A DNA stretch of 64,000 nt, from NCBI RefSeq assembly GCF_000328625.1, contig NC_019978.1:2294001-2358000 (forward strand), written 5' to 3'. Source of the stretch: Halobacteroides halobius DSM 5150 (lineage in GTDB: Bacteria > Bacillota > Halanaerobiia > Halobacteroidales > Halobacteroidaceae). A model generated the notes under the pieces. It did not search any database, was not told the origin of the DNA, and worked only from the letters and a program-made list of their open reading frames with translations. Position 1 is the first letter of the stretch. Every line of letters begins with the position of its first letter. A program made the position numbers and the translations under genes. Shown here piece by piece: positions 20,366-28,080 of this stretch.

Positions 20366-21037
20366 TTAACTATGATCTAATCTTTTTGCCAACCAATTAC
20401 CAAAACTTTGCACCAATTGAACAATAATTACCAATAAGATCACTGTTTTAATCATTATGTCTGTCTGGAAACGATGATACCCATAACGAATTGCAATATC
20501 ACCTAAGCCTCCAGCACCAATTGCTCCTGCAATAGCTGAAAAACCAATTAAAGTAATAGCAGTAATCGTCATTCCTAATACTAAAGATGGTAAAGCTTCA
20601 GCTAATAATACCTTACTGATAATCTGCCATGGAGTAGCTCCCATAGACTGAGCTGCTTCTATTACCCCATTATCTACTTCTTTTAAAGAATTCTCTACAA
20701 TCCTTCCTATAAAAGGAATAGCGGCTATACTTAATGGTACAACAGCAGCAGTAGTCCCAATTGAAGTCCCTACAATTACTCTAGTAAAAGGAATTAATGC
20801 TACCATTAGGACAATAAAAGGAACTGATCTTGTAACATTGATAATAATACTTAATATTAAATTTAAATATTTGTTTTCTAAAATATCTCCTTCTTCTGTA
20901 ACTACTACACCTATCCCTAACGGAATACCAAATAACATAGCTACTATCATTGATATTCCAACCATATAAATAGTCTCTTGAATTCCTACTACTAAAAGAT
21001 CCATATTCTTAGTTAGATAGGTTAATAGATTCTGCAC
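20366..21037 (-). CDS. metI: Methionine ABC transporter permease
   Basis: Five-helix permease of 223 residues. The EAA loop that contacts MetN is clear (AAQSMGATPWQIISKVLL). The start is not obvious: the GTG at 21037 has GAGGTG 7 bases upstream and gives an N-terminus of normal MetI length before QETIYMVG, while the ATG near 21003 lacks a ribosome-binding site. With the GTG start the gene overlaps metN by 29 bases, which suggests translational coupling. Confidence 0.93.
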   Translation of the reverse strand: MQNLLTYLTKNMDLLVVGIQETIYMVGISMIVAMLFGIPLGIGVVVTEEGDILENKYLNLILSIIINVTRSVPFIVLMVALIPFTRVIVGTSIGTTAAVVPLSIAAIPFIGRIVENSLKEVDNGVIEAAQSMGATPWQIISKVLLAEALPSLVLGMTITAITLIGFSAIAGAIGAGGLGDIAIRYGYHRFQTDIMIKTVILLVIIVQLVQSFGNWLAKRLDHS

Positions 21038-22061
21038 CTTCAATCACCTCAATTCTAATCCCTGATTGCTCATTAAGATCTTTAATTCCTGTTTTAACCT
21101 GTTCCCTCTCTCCTGTTAACTCAATAATCAAAGTTCCAAATGGGGTTCCCTGAATCTTATCAATATTACCATATAAAATATTAGCCTCAACCTGATGAGT
21201 GTGCACAAACTTGGAAACTATCGGTTGACCAGCCGATCTTCCAGTAAAACTTAGTTTAATTAACCTACCTTGTCCAGGGTTATTAACTGTAACTCTTGAT
21301 AATAATTCCTCTGGTACATTAGCATTAATTACTCGTTGTAAGAATTTCTTTGTTACTGGTTCTTGAGGAGTAGTGAAAATATCAAGTACATGACCTTGCT
21401 CTACAATCTCTCCCCCTTCTATAACAGCTACTTGAGTACATATTTCTTTAATCACTTCCATCTCATGAGTAATTAATACAATAGTAATTCCTAATTCCTG
21501 ATTAATATCCTGTAGTAACTCTAAAATAGAATGGGTTGTTTCAGGATCTAAAGAAGATGTAGCTTCATCACACAATAATACTTTAGGATCATTAGCCAAA
21601 GCTCGAGCAATACCAACTCGCTGTTGCTGGCCACCACTTAGTTGACTAGGGTAATTGTCAGCTTTATCTGCTAAACCTACTAACTTCAGTAATCTTTTTA
21701 CCTTAGGATTGATATCCTCTTTTTTCTCCCCTGCGATCTCTAAGCAAAATGCTACATTTTCTGCTACTGTACGGGAATTTAATAAATTAAAATTTTGAAA
21801 AATCATCCCAATTTCTTTTCTAGCTTCTCTTAATTGAGAAATAGTTAAATCAGTTAAATCCTTATCATCTATAATCACTTGCCCTCGAGTTGGTCTCTCT
21901 AATAAATTTAAACAACGAATCAGAGTACTTTTTCCTGCTCCACTCGGGCCAATAATCCCAAAAATCTCTCCTTCATCAATTTCTAGATCAATTCCTTCTA
22001 GAGCATTCACTGGTCCTTCCTCACTTTGGTATACCTTATCTAAGTTATGAACCTCAATCAT
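21009..22061 (-). CDS. metN: Methionine ABC transporter ATP-binding protein with NIL domain
   Basis: ATPase of the methionine importer, 350 residues. Walker A GPSGAGKST (about residues 38-46), Q-loop FQNFNLL, signature LSGGQQQRVGIARAL, Walker B VLLCDEATSSLD and the switch His in LITHEM are all present. Residues about 265-340 form the NIL domain, which binds methionine and inhibits transport when internal methionine is high. First gene of the operon, about 50 bases after the riboswitch terminator. Confidence 0.96.
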   Translation of the reverse strand: MIEVHNLDKVYQSEEGPVNALEGIDLEIDEGEIFGIIGPSGAGKSTLIRCLNLLERPTRGQVIIDDKDLTDLTISQLREARKEIGMIFQNFNLLNSRTVAENVAFCLEIAGEKKEDINPKVKRLLKLVGLADKADNYPSQLSGGQQQRVGIARALANDPKVLLCDEATSSLDPETTHSILELLQDINQELGITIVLITHEMEVIKEICTQVAVIEGGEIVEQGHVLDIFTTPQEPVTKKFLQRVINANVPEELLSRVTVNNPGQGRLIKLSFTGRSAGQPIVSKFVHTHQVEANILYGNIDKIQGTPFGTLIIELTGEREQVKTGIKDLNEQSGIRIEVIEGAESINLSN

Positions 22062-22111
22062 AAATATATCTACTCCTTACTTTTATTTAAACCTTTAATA
22101 TTCTTATTAAT

Positions 22112-22264
22112 AAAAAATCCCCTTCCCATAAGAGAAGAGGTTTATATAAACTCTCCTCTTATCTCTCAGTTACTAATAACTGCAGGAGTTAGCACCGGGT
22201 ACTTATTAAGTACTGGTTGCTGGGCATCATTGGGCCAGTCCCTCCGCCACTCTTGATAAGAGAT
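22112..22264 (-). promoter_or_regulatory. SAM-I (S-box) riboswitch with attenuator controlling metNIQ
   Basis: The minus-strand sequence has the S-box core: CTCTTATC (P1), then GAGTGGCGGAGGGACTGGCC, GATGCCCAGCAACC, GGTGCTAACTCCTGC and GATAAGAG (P1'). The switch can be read. The P1' strand GATAAGAGGAGAG (22163-22151) can pair with CTCTTCTCTTATG (22139-22127), an antiterminator. The latter overlaps CCTCTTC (22140-22134), which pairs with GAAGGGG (22125-22119) and is followed by a T tract, the terminator. With SAM bound, P1 holds GATAAGAG and the terminator forms, so methionine uptake is switched off. Confidence 0.97.
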
Positions 22265-22295
22265 TCTGCTATTAAATTTCAGTTAAGTTGCCAAT

Positions 22296-22324
22296 ATAAT
22301 AACAAGTTAAATTAAAATTGTCAA
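22296..22324 (-). promoter_or_regulatory. Sigma-A promoter of the S-box/metNIQ transcript
   Basis: TTGACA (22324-22319), 17 bases, TATTAT (22301-22296), about 30 bases upstream of the riboswitch P1 helix. Confidence 0.8.
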
Positions 22325-22334
22325 GGGCTTTTTA

Positions 22335-22574
22335 TCAAACCATCTCCTTTAAAGCTTTACTTAGCTGGTCAGGACAAGAAGTCTCATTTCTACAAGTAAT
22401 TCCTTCCAATCTTTCTGCTACTTCTTCTACCTGAGAACCTTTTATTAAAGCTGCTATACCAGATAAGTTACCATTACATCCTCCTATAAATTCTATTTCT
22501 TCAATAACTCCATCATCAGTTACATTAAATTTAATCTCTCTAGCACAAACACCTGTTGGTTTAAATGTTTTCAT
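22335..22574 (-). CDS. TSCPD domain protein (TIGR03905 type)
   Basis: A 79-residue stand-alone TSCPD domain. The domain is otherwise known as the C-terminal part of some vitamin-B12-dependent ribonucleotide reductases. It contains GVCAREIKF, the GGCNGNLSGI turn, and the naming motif TSCPDQL near the end. The four cysteines suggest metal or redox chemistry. Good ribosome-binding site (AGGAGG). Its stop codon lies just upstream of the metNIQ promoter; no functional link is evident. The role of stand-alone TSCPD proteins is unknown. Confidence 0.8.
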   Translation of the reverse strand: MKTFKPTGVCAREIKFNVTDDGVIEEIEFIGGCNGNLSGIAALIKGSQVEEVAERLEGITCRNETSCPDQLSKALKEMV

Positions 22575-22682
22575 TATTACTGCCTCCTATAAATCTTCTT
22601 TATCTAGTATATTAAATTTAGTAACAATAATCAAACTTATCAGCTATATTAAATTGCTTTATATAATATTTATATCGAAAAC

Positions 22683-22844
22683 TAAAGCATAAACAATTGT
22701 CTTTTTGCTTGTTTATTCGTTTTTGTTCTTTCTTTTTTTTATTTTTATGATATAATGAATTAATGTATTGGATTAATGATGAAAGAATTAGTTTTTATTT
22801 GTAAATTCAACTAACACAATGCGTTATATTAAATATATTTAATA
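22683..22844 (+). promoter_or_regulatory. deoR upstream region: shared motif, -10 box and palindrome
   Basis: TAAAGCATAAACA (22683-22695) closely matches sequences upstream of both epimerase operons (27941-27953, 32176-32188). A TATAAT is at 22751-22756. AATGCGTTATA (22818-22828) also occurs at the -10 region of epimerase copy A. An 18-bp perfect palindrome, TATTAAATATATTTAATA (22827-22844), lies just before the ribosome-binding site. Together they look like DeoR operators, including for autoregulation. Confidence 0.5.
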
Positions 22845-22862
22845 CAGAAAGAAGTGGTGATT

Positions 22863-23609
22863 ATGTTAAAAGAAGAGCGCCAACAAGAAATCTTAAAAAT
22901 TTTAAATTCTGAGGAAAAAGTAATTACAAGTGATTTAAGTGAGCGTCTATCTGTTTCTAAAGATACTATTCGTAGAGATTTAAAAGAACTTGATAACAAA
23001 GGTTTAATTAAAAGAGTACATAGTGGAGCTCTTAAAAAGGGGCCTCCAGTTACTGATTTCTTTGCTAGACAAAATATTTCCAATGATGAAAAAAAGAAAT
23101 TAGCTCAAAAAGCACTCCGTTTTATAGAAAACGGTCAAGTTTTACTGATTGATGGAGGTACTACAAATTTGCATCTTGTAAATCAATTTCCTCTTACATT
23201 AAATACAACTGTAATAACTAACAGCCCTCCCATCAGTATGGCATTGTCTAACTATAAGCAAGTTGAGGTTATTATGTTAGGAGGAAATTTATATAAACAA
23301 TCTATGGTAAACCTTGGAATAAACACCGTAGATAGTTTAAAAACAATGAGAGCTGATTTATATATTATGGGCATTTATAATATTAATGCCCAAGGAATAA
23401 GTGTACCAACTTTATCAGAATGCTTAATAAAAAGAAAAATGGCCGATGTTTCAACTGAAATACTTGGATTAGTTACTTCAGATAAATTAGGAACAGTTTC
23501 TAGTCAAATTGTTTGTCCCACTGAAAATCTAACCTATATGGTGACAGAAGATATTAATCCTGATATTAAAAACATATATCAGGATCAGGATATTATTGTT
23601 GTTGATTGA
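22863..23609 (+). CDS. DeoR-family sugar-operon regulator
   Basis: A 248-residue transcription factor. The N-terminal DeoR helix-turn-helix is typical (ERQQEILKILN, then VSKDTIRRDLKELDNKGLIKR). The C-terminal sugar-phosphate sensor domain has the LIDGGTTNLHLV and MLGGNLY segments; many DeoR proteins read DxGTT at the first. I start at the ATG at 22863. It is convergent with the mannitol-type PTS operon and shares upstream motifs with that operon and the pentose operon, so it likely controls both. The effector is probably a sugar phosphate. Confidence 0.88.
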   Translation: MLKEERQQEILKILNSEEKVITSDLSERLSVSKDTIRRDLKELDNKGLIKRVHSGALKKGPPVTDFFARQNISNDEKKKLAQKALRFIENGQVLLIDGGTTNLHLVNQFPLTLNTTVITNSPPISMALSNYKQVEVIMLGGNLYKQSMVNLGINTVDSLKTMRADLYIMGIYNINAQGISVPTLSECLIKRKMADVSTEILGLVTSDKLGTVSSQIVCPTENLTYMVTEDINPDIKNIYQDQDIIVVD

Positions 23610-23658
23610 TAAATTATGTAGCTTGGACAGACAAGTTTAATATAAATTTACTAAAAGC

Positions 23659-23696
23659 AAAAGCCGTAACTCTTTCTCCAAAGAGCTACGGCTTTT
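23659..23696. terminator. Bidirectional terminator between deoR and the PTS operon
   Basis: A 17-bp stem, AAAAGCCGTAACTCTTT with AAAGAGCTACGGCTTTT, with one mismatch and a CTCC loop. T/A tracts on both sides. Confidence 0.9.
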
Positions 23697-23713
23697 TTAT
23701 GCTTTCTTACTTT

Positions 23714-25165
23714 TTATTTATTTTCTTTTAGTTCATTAAGCAGCTTTTCAAGATTCGGATCACCTATATAAGTTTCTATTGGAATAATCCTCTTATCTCC
23801 ATGGCTCATTTTAGCTCTTTCTTGCAGGTTTTTATGGACTACAATGATATCTGCATCTTCAGGAACATCTTCTATACGATAGTGTTTTACTTCAATATCA
23901 CTCATGTTTTGTTTTTTTAACTTTTTCCTAAAAGTCGTTGCTCCCATAGCACTACTACCTGCCCCTGCATCACAAGCAAATGCTATTTTGCTAATATTTT
24001 CAACAGAATCAGCAGTAGTATTGCTTTCTGAATCTAAAACCTGCTTACCTTCAGATTTCATAGACTTTGACTGTTCTACAGATTCTTCAAAATTATCTTC
24101 TTCATCTGCTCCTTGTTGAAATTTTAATATAGCAGATGTGACCACAAAGGAAGCTGCAGCACCTACAAGTACTCCAGAAATAATTCCTAAAAAGTTACCT
24201 GGAGGTGTTAAAGCAAGATATGCAAATATTGAACCTGGACTAGGACCTGCTACAAGTCCAGCATTGAAAAATTGAAAAGTTGCAATTCCTGACATTCCTC
24301 CAGCAATCATCCCTAAAATTGTAAGGGGATTCATTAAAACATATGGGAAATACAGTTCATGAATACCACCGAAAAAGTGAATGATTATAGCACCTGGAGC
24401 ACTACGCTTAGCATTTCCTTTTCCAAATACAGTGTAAGCCAGCAATAGTCCAAGACCAGGACCAGGGCTAGAAGCTACTGTAAAGTAAATAGATTTACCT
24501 AGTTTTGCAGCTTGCTGCATACCTAACGGATAATAAATCCCCTGATCAATTACATTATTTAAGAATAATACTTTAGCTGGTTCATTGATAAGAGATAATA
24601 AAGGTAGCATCCCCGTATCTACCAATACTTGAATAGCAGCTTTTAACATATTATTTGCAGCTGAAATAACCGGGCCAATTATAAGGTAGGACAGAATCAT
24701 TAGTCCAAATCCTAAAATACCAATAGAAAAGTTATTAACTAACATTTCAAATCCTGCAGGAATGTGACCTTCTATAAAGTCATCAAACTTTTTAATGATC
24801 AAACCACCTAAAGGACCAACAATCATTGCACCTAAAAACATTGGGATATCTGCACCAACAATTAATCCTATAGCCCCGGCAGCTCCCATTACTCCTCCTC
24901 TTTTACCTCCTACCATTTTACCTCCGGTATGAGCTAAAAGCAAAGGTAGTAAATACTTTATTGCTGGGCCAACCAATTTGGCTAGATGCTCATTAGGAAG
25001 CCATCCTGTTTTAATAAATAACGCTGTTACAATCCCCCAGGCAATAAAGGCACCTATATTTGGTAACACCATATTAGTTAAAAAACCACCAAAAGCCTGA
25101 AGTTTAGCACGAAATGAATTAGTTCCAGATGACGGAGTTTGCATTCCAGTTGGCATATTTGACAT
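23714..25165 (-). CDS. mtlA: PTS mannitol-type transporter, EIICB components
   Basis: Imports and phosphorylates a hexitol. It has 483 residues: EIIC membrane domain (about 20-345) with the mannitol-family motif GGIHELYFPYVLM, a hydrophilic linker, and EIIB (about 390-480) with the phosphorylation cysteine in AFACDAGAGSSAMG. EIIA is a separate gene upstream, as in Gram-positives. Good ribosome-binding site. It is last in the operon epimerase-mtlD-EIIA-EIICB. Mannitol is the closest family assignment, but the operon's epimerase leaves room for a related hexitol. Confidence 0.9.
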   Translation of the reverse strand: MSNMPTGMQTPSSGTNSFRAKLQAFGGFLTNMVLPNIGAFIAWGIVTALFIKTGWLPNEHLAKLVGPAIKYLLPLLLAHTGGKMVGGKRGGVMGAAGAIGLIVGADIPMFLGAMIVGPLGGLIIKKFDDFIEGHIPAGFEMLVNNFSIGILGFGLMILSYLIIGPVISAANNMLKAAIQVLVDTGMLPLLSLINEPAKVLFLNNVIDQGIYYPLGMQQAAKLGKSIYFTVASSPGPGLGLLLAYTVFGKGNAKRSAPGAIIIHFFGGIHELYFPYVLMNPLTILGMIAGGMSGIATFQFFNAGLVAGPSPGSIFAYLALTPPGNFLGIISGVLVGAAASFVVTSAILKFQQGADEEDNFEESVEQSKSMKSEGKQVLDSESNTTADSVENISKIAFACDAGAGSSAMGATTFRKKLKKQNMSDIEVKHYRIEDVPEDADIIVVHKNLQERAKMSHGDKRIIPIETYIGDPNLEKLLNELKENK

Positions 25166-25329
25166 AATATTACCTCCTTGTTAAAATACACTATTGTTTG
25201 GTATTTTTGATCAAGAACATAATATAATTATAGCCTTATAATATCTTATACTAAAATGTTACTTTACCTTTTAACTTATTATAAACTGAAGTTTGATAAA
25301 GCATCTTTATCAATTTTATACAGACAATA

Positions 25330-25767
25330 TTACTCCACTGTCTTGATAAGTTTAATTAATTCTTCTTCGCTTGCTACATTTTCAAATTTGTTCCTAACTT
25401 CCTCGTCACCTAATACAGAAGATAAGTCTGCCATTAGTTCTAAATGTTCTGAATTATCTTTCGCAGCCAAAACAATAGAAATATTTACCTCCTTTCCTTC
25501 AGGATAAAGTACAGGCTCTTTCAACTTTAAAAAAGACATACCTGTTTTTTTTACACCTTCATTATCTTTAGAATGAGGCATAGCAACTCTAGGAACTATC
25601 ACCATATAGGACCCATTCTCGTGAACATTATCAATCATAGCCTGAACATATTCTTCAGTAATAAAATCTTTTTTTAATAATGGCTCTGCAGCTACCTTAA
25701 TAGATTCTTCCCAAGAAGAAACTTCATCTAGGAAACTTATATTCCCTTTTAAATATTGGCTTAGCAT
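25330..25767 (-). CDS. PTS EIIA component (fructose/mannitol superfamily)
   Basis: A 145-residue phosphocarrier that passes phosphate from HPr to the EIIB domain. The active His is in PRVAMPHSKDNEGVKKTG. That sequence is closer to ascorbate/galactitol-type EIIA sites (PHARPEDGV) than to classical mannitol EIIA (AIPHGT). Context still makes it the partner of the downstream EIICB. GGAGGGATAAA precedes the ATG. The unusual site fits the idea that the sugar is not plain mannitol, but this is weak evidence. Confidence 0.82.
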   Translation of the reverse strand: MLSQYLKGNISFLDEVSSWEESIKVAAEPLLKKDFITEEYVQAMIDNVHENGSYMVIVPRVAMPHSKDNEGVKKTGMSFLKLKEPVLYPEGKEVNISIVLAAKDNSEHLELMADLSSVLGDEEVRNKFENVASEEELIKLIKTVE

Positions 25768-25940
25768 TTTATCCCTCCTCTCCCCCCCTATGACCTATTT
25801 GATTTCAAGTTTTGATTACTTATTAAGCTAAGTTACTGTTTTAAATAGAATCAACTATAGTCAGTATATTTTATTTTTATAAAAAAGTAAATCTTTTTTA
25901 CTTAATAATAAATTTATTATTAAATATTTACCAAAATACT

Positions 25941-27128
25941 TTAACCAGCATTAATTTGTTTTATTAGTTCTTTGCATCCTTTATCTTTTAATTCATAATA
26001 ACCTTCTACAATTTTATCCTTAAGTTTTGGATCTTCAATTTCAGTAAACTGATAAATAGCTTCGTTTATACCTTGTTCTTGAATATATTTCTCTAGACGA
26101 ACAGCTTCTTCATCGTCAGAATTGCTAAATAAAAATGCAGCAGAAACTGCAGTACTTAAGTATTCCACTGAAACTCCTAAATCAAAAAGTTCTCTCAGCG
26201 GTTTAATTAACCGTTCATCATAGCCTAGTTTCCGCATAGGATCTTTACCTACTCGTAAAACATTATCACTAATATTTTCATTTTTAAAACGTTTTAGGGT
26301 TTTTTCAATAAAAGAGTCTATTTCTTTAGATTCAAAACCTAATTTTTTAACAACATAATGTTTAACTTCATCTAGTACTCCTCTTATAAAATCTTCCATT
26401 TCCGGTTTTGCTAATGTACTTTGAATGGTATCTTCTCCTGCTGCAAATCCAATATAAGCTGTTGCTGCATGCCCCATATTTACCATATATATCTTTCTTT
26501 TAATATAGGGATCCAAATTTTCAACATAAATAACATCTTCTATTAAGGGCAAATCTAAGTTCATCATTTCAGATTTATTAATGACCCACTCATATACAGG
26601 TTCAACTAAAGCAATCTCTCCTTGGTCAGTTTCTTTTGATAAAGCAAGACGGTCAATAGCGGAATTTGGAAATCCAACAAATTCACATATTTCTGACATT
26701 TTTTCAGAAGGCACATGCTTTTCAATCTCCTTTTTCAAAGTTGAAGAGGCATTAATGGCATTTTCATTAGCAATAACATCTATCTTGGTTTTATTTTCCT
26801 TTAATCTCTTTGAAAGCCCTTTAGAAAGTATTTCTGCAATTTTAGATAAATTACCGACCCCTACTGAAGTTGTAATTATATCAACTTCTATAATACCCTG
26901 AATAACTTTTTCTTCTTCTTTAATACTATTTAATGCAGTAACAGGAAATATAGTTTCTCTAGTCTGATCATCATCTAGTAATTCAATTGTATAACTATTA
27001 GTTTTATTAATAGATTCAATTATTTTTTCATTAACATCTACAAAACAAACGTTATAGCCTGTTTTATTTAGTAAATATCCAATAAATCCTCTTCCAATAT
27101 TCCCTGCACCAAAATGAAGTGCTTGCAT
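25941..27128 (-). CDS. mtlD: Mannitol-1-phosphate 5-dehydrogenase (hexitol-phosphate dehydrogenase)
   Basis: Oxidises hexitol phosphate to ketose-6-phosphate with NAD. It has 395 residues from the ATG at 27128, which follows AAGGAGGCAGCAGA; the longer frame upstream is unsupported. The N-terminal motif ALHFGAGNIGRGFIG is the MtlD NAD-binding signature. The catalytic-lysine region of polyol-specific long-chain dehydrogenases is visible as KRKIYMVNMGHAATAYIG. It lies between epimerase copy A and the PTS genes. Confidence 0.92.
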   Translation of the reverse strand: MQALHFGAGNIGRGFIGYLLNKTGYNVCFVDVNEKIIESINKTNSYTIELLDDDQTRETIFPVTALNSIKEEEKVIQGIIEVDIITTSVGVGNLSKIAEILSKGLSKRLKENKTKIDVIANENAINASSTLKKEIEKHVPSEKMSEICEFVGFPNSAIDRLALSKETDQGEIALVEPVYEWVINKSEMMNLDLPLIEDVIYVENLDPYIKRKIYMVNMGHAATAYIGFAAGEDTIQSTLAKPEMEDFIRGVLDEVKHYVVKKLGFESKEIDSFIEKTLKRFKNENISDNVLRVGKDPMRKLGYDERLIKPLRELFDLGVSVEYLSTAVSAAFLFSNSDDEEAVRLEKYIQEQGINEAIYQFTEIEDPKLKDKIVEGYYELKDKGCKELIKQINAG

Positions 27129-27180
27129 TCTGCTGCCTCCTTTTTTGACCCTCATAATATTCTGAATACTATAAGGTAAG

Positions 27181-27885
27181 CTATTCCTTCCTTAATTTTA
27201 ATCCTTGTTCTATACTTTCTTCCATAATCACTTTATTCTCTGACATACTTCTTTCAGGTCTAAACAAACTAGTACTTCCTGCAACTAACTGGTCTGCTCC
27301 AGACTTCACTAACTTTGGAATAGCCTCTAGCGAAACACGTCCGTCTACCTCAATACTTGTATCCAATCCTCTATCTTTAATTAATTTATATAAATCTGTC
27401 ACCTTTTTTTCAGCATAATCTACTTGCGTCTCACTTTTATCTGCTGCAAAACCAGGATTCATTAACATTAGCATCACTGTATCACATAACGGTAGTACAT
27501 AGTCTAAATCATTTAATGAAGTGGCTGGGTTTAAAGCTAATCCTGCTTCAACTCCATTCTTTTTTATTAAATTTAAAAGCCGATCAATATGAGTTGTACT
27601 TTCATAATGAAAAGTTATCTGTTGTACCCCAATGTCTAACATTTCTTTGATGAAAAATTCATTATTATTAGACATAATATGAACATCAAAATCCATATCT
27701 GTGATTTCTCTTAATTGCTTAATTGTACCTATACCTAGTGGCATACTTGGACTAAAAGATCCATCGATTACATCAATATGCAGTGTACTGATGCCTTCTT
27801 TTTCAATCTGTCTTATGCTTTTTTCTAAGTTACATAGATCTGCACACATAATTGATGGATTGATTGAAATTTCTTGTTTGTTCAT
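27181..27885 (-). CDS. Ribulose-phosphate/allulose-6-phosphate 3-epimerase family, copy A
   Basis: A 234-residue TIM-barrel epimerase. Family motifs: INPSIMCADLCNLEK, LHIDVIDGSFSPSMPLG, DVHIMSNN, MLMLMNPGFAADK, the catalytic Asp in SIEVDGRVS, and the phosphate loop VAGSTSLF. The insertion pattern resembles AlsE (allulose-6-P 3-epimerase) as much as Rpe. It is first in the hexitol PTS operon. It is almost identical to copy B at 31416: one substitution, Lys for Glu at residue 233. An epimerase here makes sense if the imported hexitol gives allulose-6-phosphate, which this enzyme would convert to fructose-6-phosphate (inference). Confidence 0.88.
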   Translation of the reverse strand: MNKQEISINPSIMCADLCNLEKSIRQIEKEGISTLHIDVIDGSFSPSMPLGIGTIKQLREITDMDFDVHIMSNNNEFFIKEMLDIGVQQITFHYESTTHIDRLLNLIKKNGVEAGLALNPATSLNDLDYVLPLCDTVMLMLMNPGFAADKSETQVDYAEKKVTDLYKLIKDRGLDTSIEVDGRVSLEAIPKLVKSGADQLVAGSTSLFRPERSMSENKVIMEESIEQGLKLRKE

Positions 27886-27915
27886 TTATTTGCCTCCTTT
27901 TGTTTTTATATGCAT

Positions 27916-27953
27916 ATTATAACGCATTTATGGAGGAAAGTAAAGCACAAACA
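27916..27953 (-). promoter_or_regulatory. Promoter and candidate DeoR operator of the hexitol operon
   Basis: TTTACT (27944-27939), 17 bases, TATAAT (27921-27916). TAAAGCACAAACA (27941-27953, plus-strand reading) overlaps the -35 box. AATGCGTTATA (27928-27918) reaches into the -10 box. Confidence 0.65.
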
Positions 27954-28030
27954 CTCATAATATTTAGTTTTTTTGCATTTTTATTCTTTTTAACCTGATC
28001 TTTACAAGTTCAATATTTTTTTATTTTATA

Positions 28031-28067
28031 GGGGTTAGATTAATTTTATAAACGAAAATCTAACCCC
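28031..28067. terminator. Hairpin after transketolase
   Basis: GGGGTTAGATT and AATCTAACCCC form an 11-bp perfect stem with a 15-base loop. There is no T tract after it on the minus strand, so it may be a weak terminator or an mRNA 3' end stabiliser. Confidence 0.5.
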
Positions 28068-28080
28068 TAATTCATAATCA

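Larger units (their letters stand above)
27181..27990 (-). repeat. Duplicated segment, copy A (epimerase plus promoter)
   Basis: Colinear with 31416-32225 at a constant offset of 4235 bases and no gaps. The coding part is nearly identical. The promoter part is clearly diverged, but -35, -10 and the TAAAGCACAAACA motif are kept at identical spacing. Confidence 0.9.
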
